The notes under the pieces: generated by a model
Database searches by the model: none
The model's input: only the letters and a program-made list of their open reading frames with translations
What the model was told of the DNA's origin: nothing
NCBI RefSeq assembly: GCF_013266755.1
Contig: NZ_JABRWJ010000001.1
Coordinates: forward strand, 620,001-684,000
Direction of reading: 5' to 3'
DNA: 64,000 bases
Source: Pseudaquabacterium terrae
Lineage (GTDB): Bacteria; Pseudomonadota; Gammaproteobacteria; Burkholderiales; Burkholderiaceae_C
Shown: positions 63,433 through 64,000 of the stretch, piece by piece
Layout of the letters: each line of letters begins with the position of its first letter
Numbering within the stretch: position 1 is the first letter of the stretch
Made by a program: the position numbers and the translations under genes

Positions 63433-64000
63433 CCGTCTGGCCGGCGAGTGCGGTGCGCCCTGCGGCGCGCTGTTCACCGGCAATCCACTCCTCGATGCGG
63501 CTTTGCAGCAGCGTCAGCGGCAGCGCGCCGTCGTCCAGCAGCGCGTTGTGGAAGCGGCGCAGATCGAAGCGCGCGCCCAGCGCGGCCTCGGCCTGCGCGC
63601 GCAGCGCCTTGATCTTCAGCTCGCCGAGCTTGTAGCCCAGCGCCTGGCCCGGCTGCAGCAGGTAGCGGTCGACCTCGCTGGCCACGTAATCCACGTGATA
63701 GCCGGTATGGTCGACGAGGTAGCGGATCGCCTGCGCACGCGTCCAGCCGAAGGCATGCAGCCCGGTGTCGACCACCAGCCGGCAGGCGCGCAGCATCTCC
63801 GAGGCATAGGCGCCCAGCCGTGAATGCGGATCCTGGTAGAGGCCCAGCGCCGGGCCGAGGCTCTCGGCGTACAGCGCCCAGCCTTCGCCATAGGCCACGT
63901 ACCAGCCGTTGCGCCGGAACGCCGGCAGGCCGCGGATCTCCTGCGCCCGCGCGATCTGCAGGTGGTGGCCTGGCACGGCCTCGTGCAGCAGCGTGTTCTC
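63389..64000 (-). CDS. DUF885-family peptidase (5' part outside the window)
   Basis: The C-terminal 200 or so residues of a DUF885 protein; the start lies beyond the right edge. The zinc-site motif TLLHEAVPGHHLQ is visible right at the edge, followed by YGEGWALYAESLGPALGLYQDPHSRLGAYASEMLRACRLVVDTGLHAFGWTRAQAIRYLVDHT, the conserved DUF885 region with the third ligand Glu in E-G-W-A-L-Y-A-E. These are thought to be metallocarboxypeptidases. The last 15 residues (RRGGSATARGPGR) come from the antisense strand of the duplicated LysR tail, so the natural C-terminus was replaced. Confidence 0.88.
   Translation of the reverse strand, partial: ENTLLHEAVPGHHLQIARAQEIRGLPAFRRNGWYVAYGEGWALYAESLGPALGLYQDPHSRLGAYASEMLRACRLVVDTGLHAFGWTRAQAIRYLVDHTGYHVDYVASEVDRYLLQPGQALGYKLGELKIKALRAQAEAALGARFDLRRFHNALLDDGALPLTLLQSRIEEWIAGEQRAAGRTALAGQTVRRGGSATARGPGR

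Overview
The window is high-GC, densely coded chromosomal DNA from a betaproteobacterium, most probably of the order Burkholderiales (Rubrivivax/Leptothrix/Piscinibacter-like). The evidence is the string lpxL-lpxL-dapF-DUF484-xerC divergent from metK, an S-adenosylhomocysteine (SAH) riboswitch in front of ahcY-metF, a Bug-type solute-binding protein and the short GC-rich intergenic repeats. The species call is an inference; no rRNA or tRNA gene is present.

Layout. 1-2055: a two-component pair, cut by the left edge. 2230-7871: a DUF4166/TIGR01777 pair, a large HPII-type catalase with a CsbD stress protein, and two small membrane proteins. 7989-8777: a broken cation:proton antiporter. 8778-13499: a lower-GC block with four tightly coupled genes (ornithine-cyclodeaminase-like dehydrogenase, circularly permuted ATP-grasp ligase, EamA exporter, EpsC-type serine acetyltransferase). 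It looks like a compact, probably acquired, pathway that makes and exports a small amino-acid-derived molecule. 13533-18443 (minus strand): exported proteins, a Bug protein, a saccharopine-dehydrogenase-like enzyme, a double carboxymuconolactone-decarboxylase protein and a VOC protein. 18698-25538 (plus strand): SDR, a self-sufficient CYP102-like P450-reductase fusion, an acyl-CoA ligase and an SMP-30-like lactonase. Together these two runs suggest oxidative breakdown of a lipophilic substrate.

25544-34757: accessory enzymes and their regulators: an XRE/MmyB-type regulator with a perfect 26-bp palindrome, AhpD-like and alpha/beta-hydrolase genes, a lactamase-fold lipase-like protein, an AraC regulator, an IorAB-type molybdenum hydroxylase, and an SDR/TetR pair sharing a palindromic operator. 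34768-35300 is a scar region with a LysR tail fragment and two inverted copies of a 75-bp repeat.

35354-54085 is mostly core: glmS, an Lrp regulator, rlmI, an amino-acid-binding protein, xerC, DUF484, dapF, two LpxL-family acyltransferases, metK, a membrane protease, a chemoreceptor, a YcaQ-like glycosylase, a HAD phosphatase, and the SAH-riboswitch-controlled ahcY-metF. With metK these three genes cover SAM synthesis, SAH removal and 5-methyl-THF supply. 54153-64000 holds a VIT/DUF2135 surface protein with an orphan HipA-like kinase behind it, a gamma-glutamyltransferase, two LysR genes, a LuxR-type regulator inside a segment bracketed by 57-bp direct repeats, and a truncated DUF885 peptidase at the right edge.
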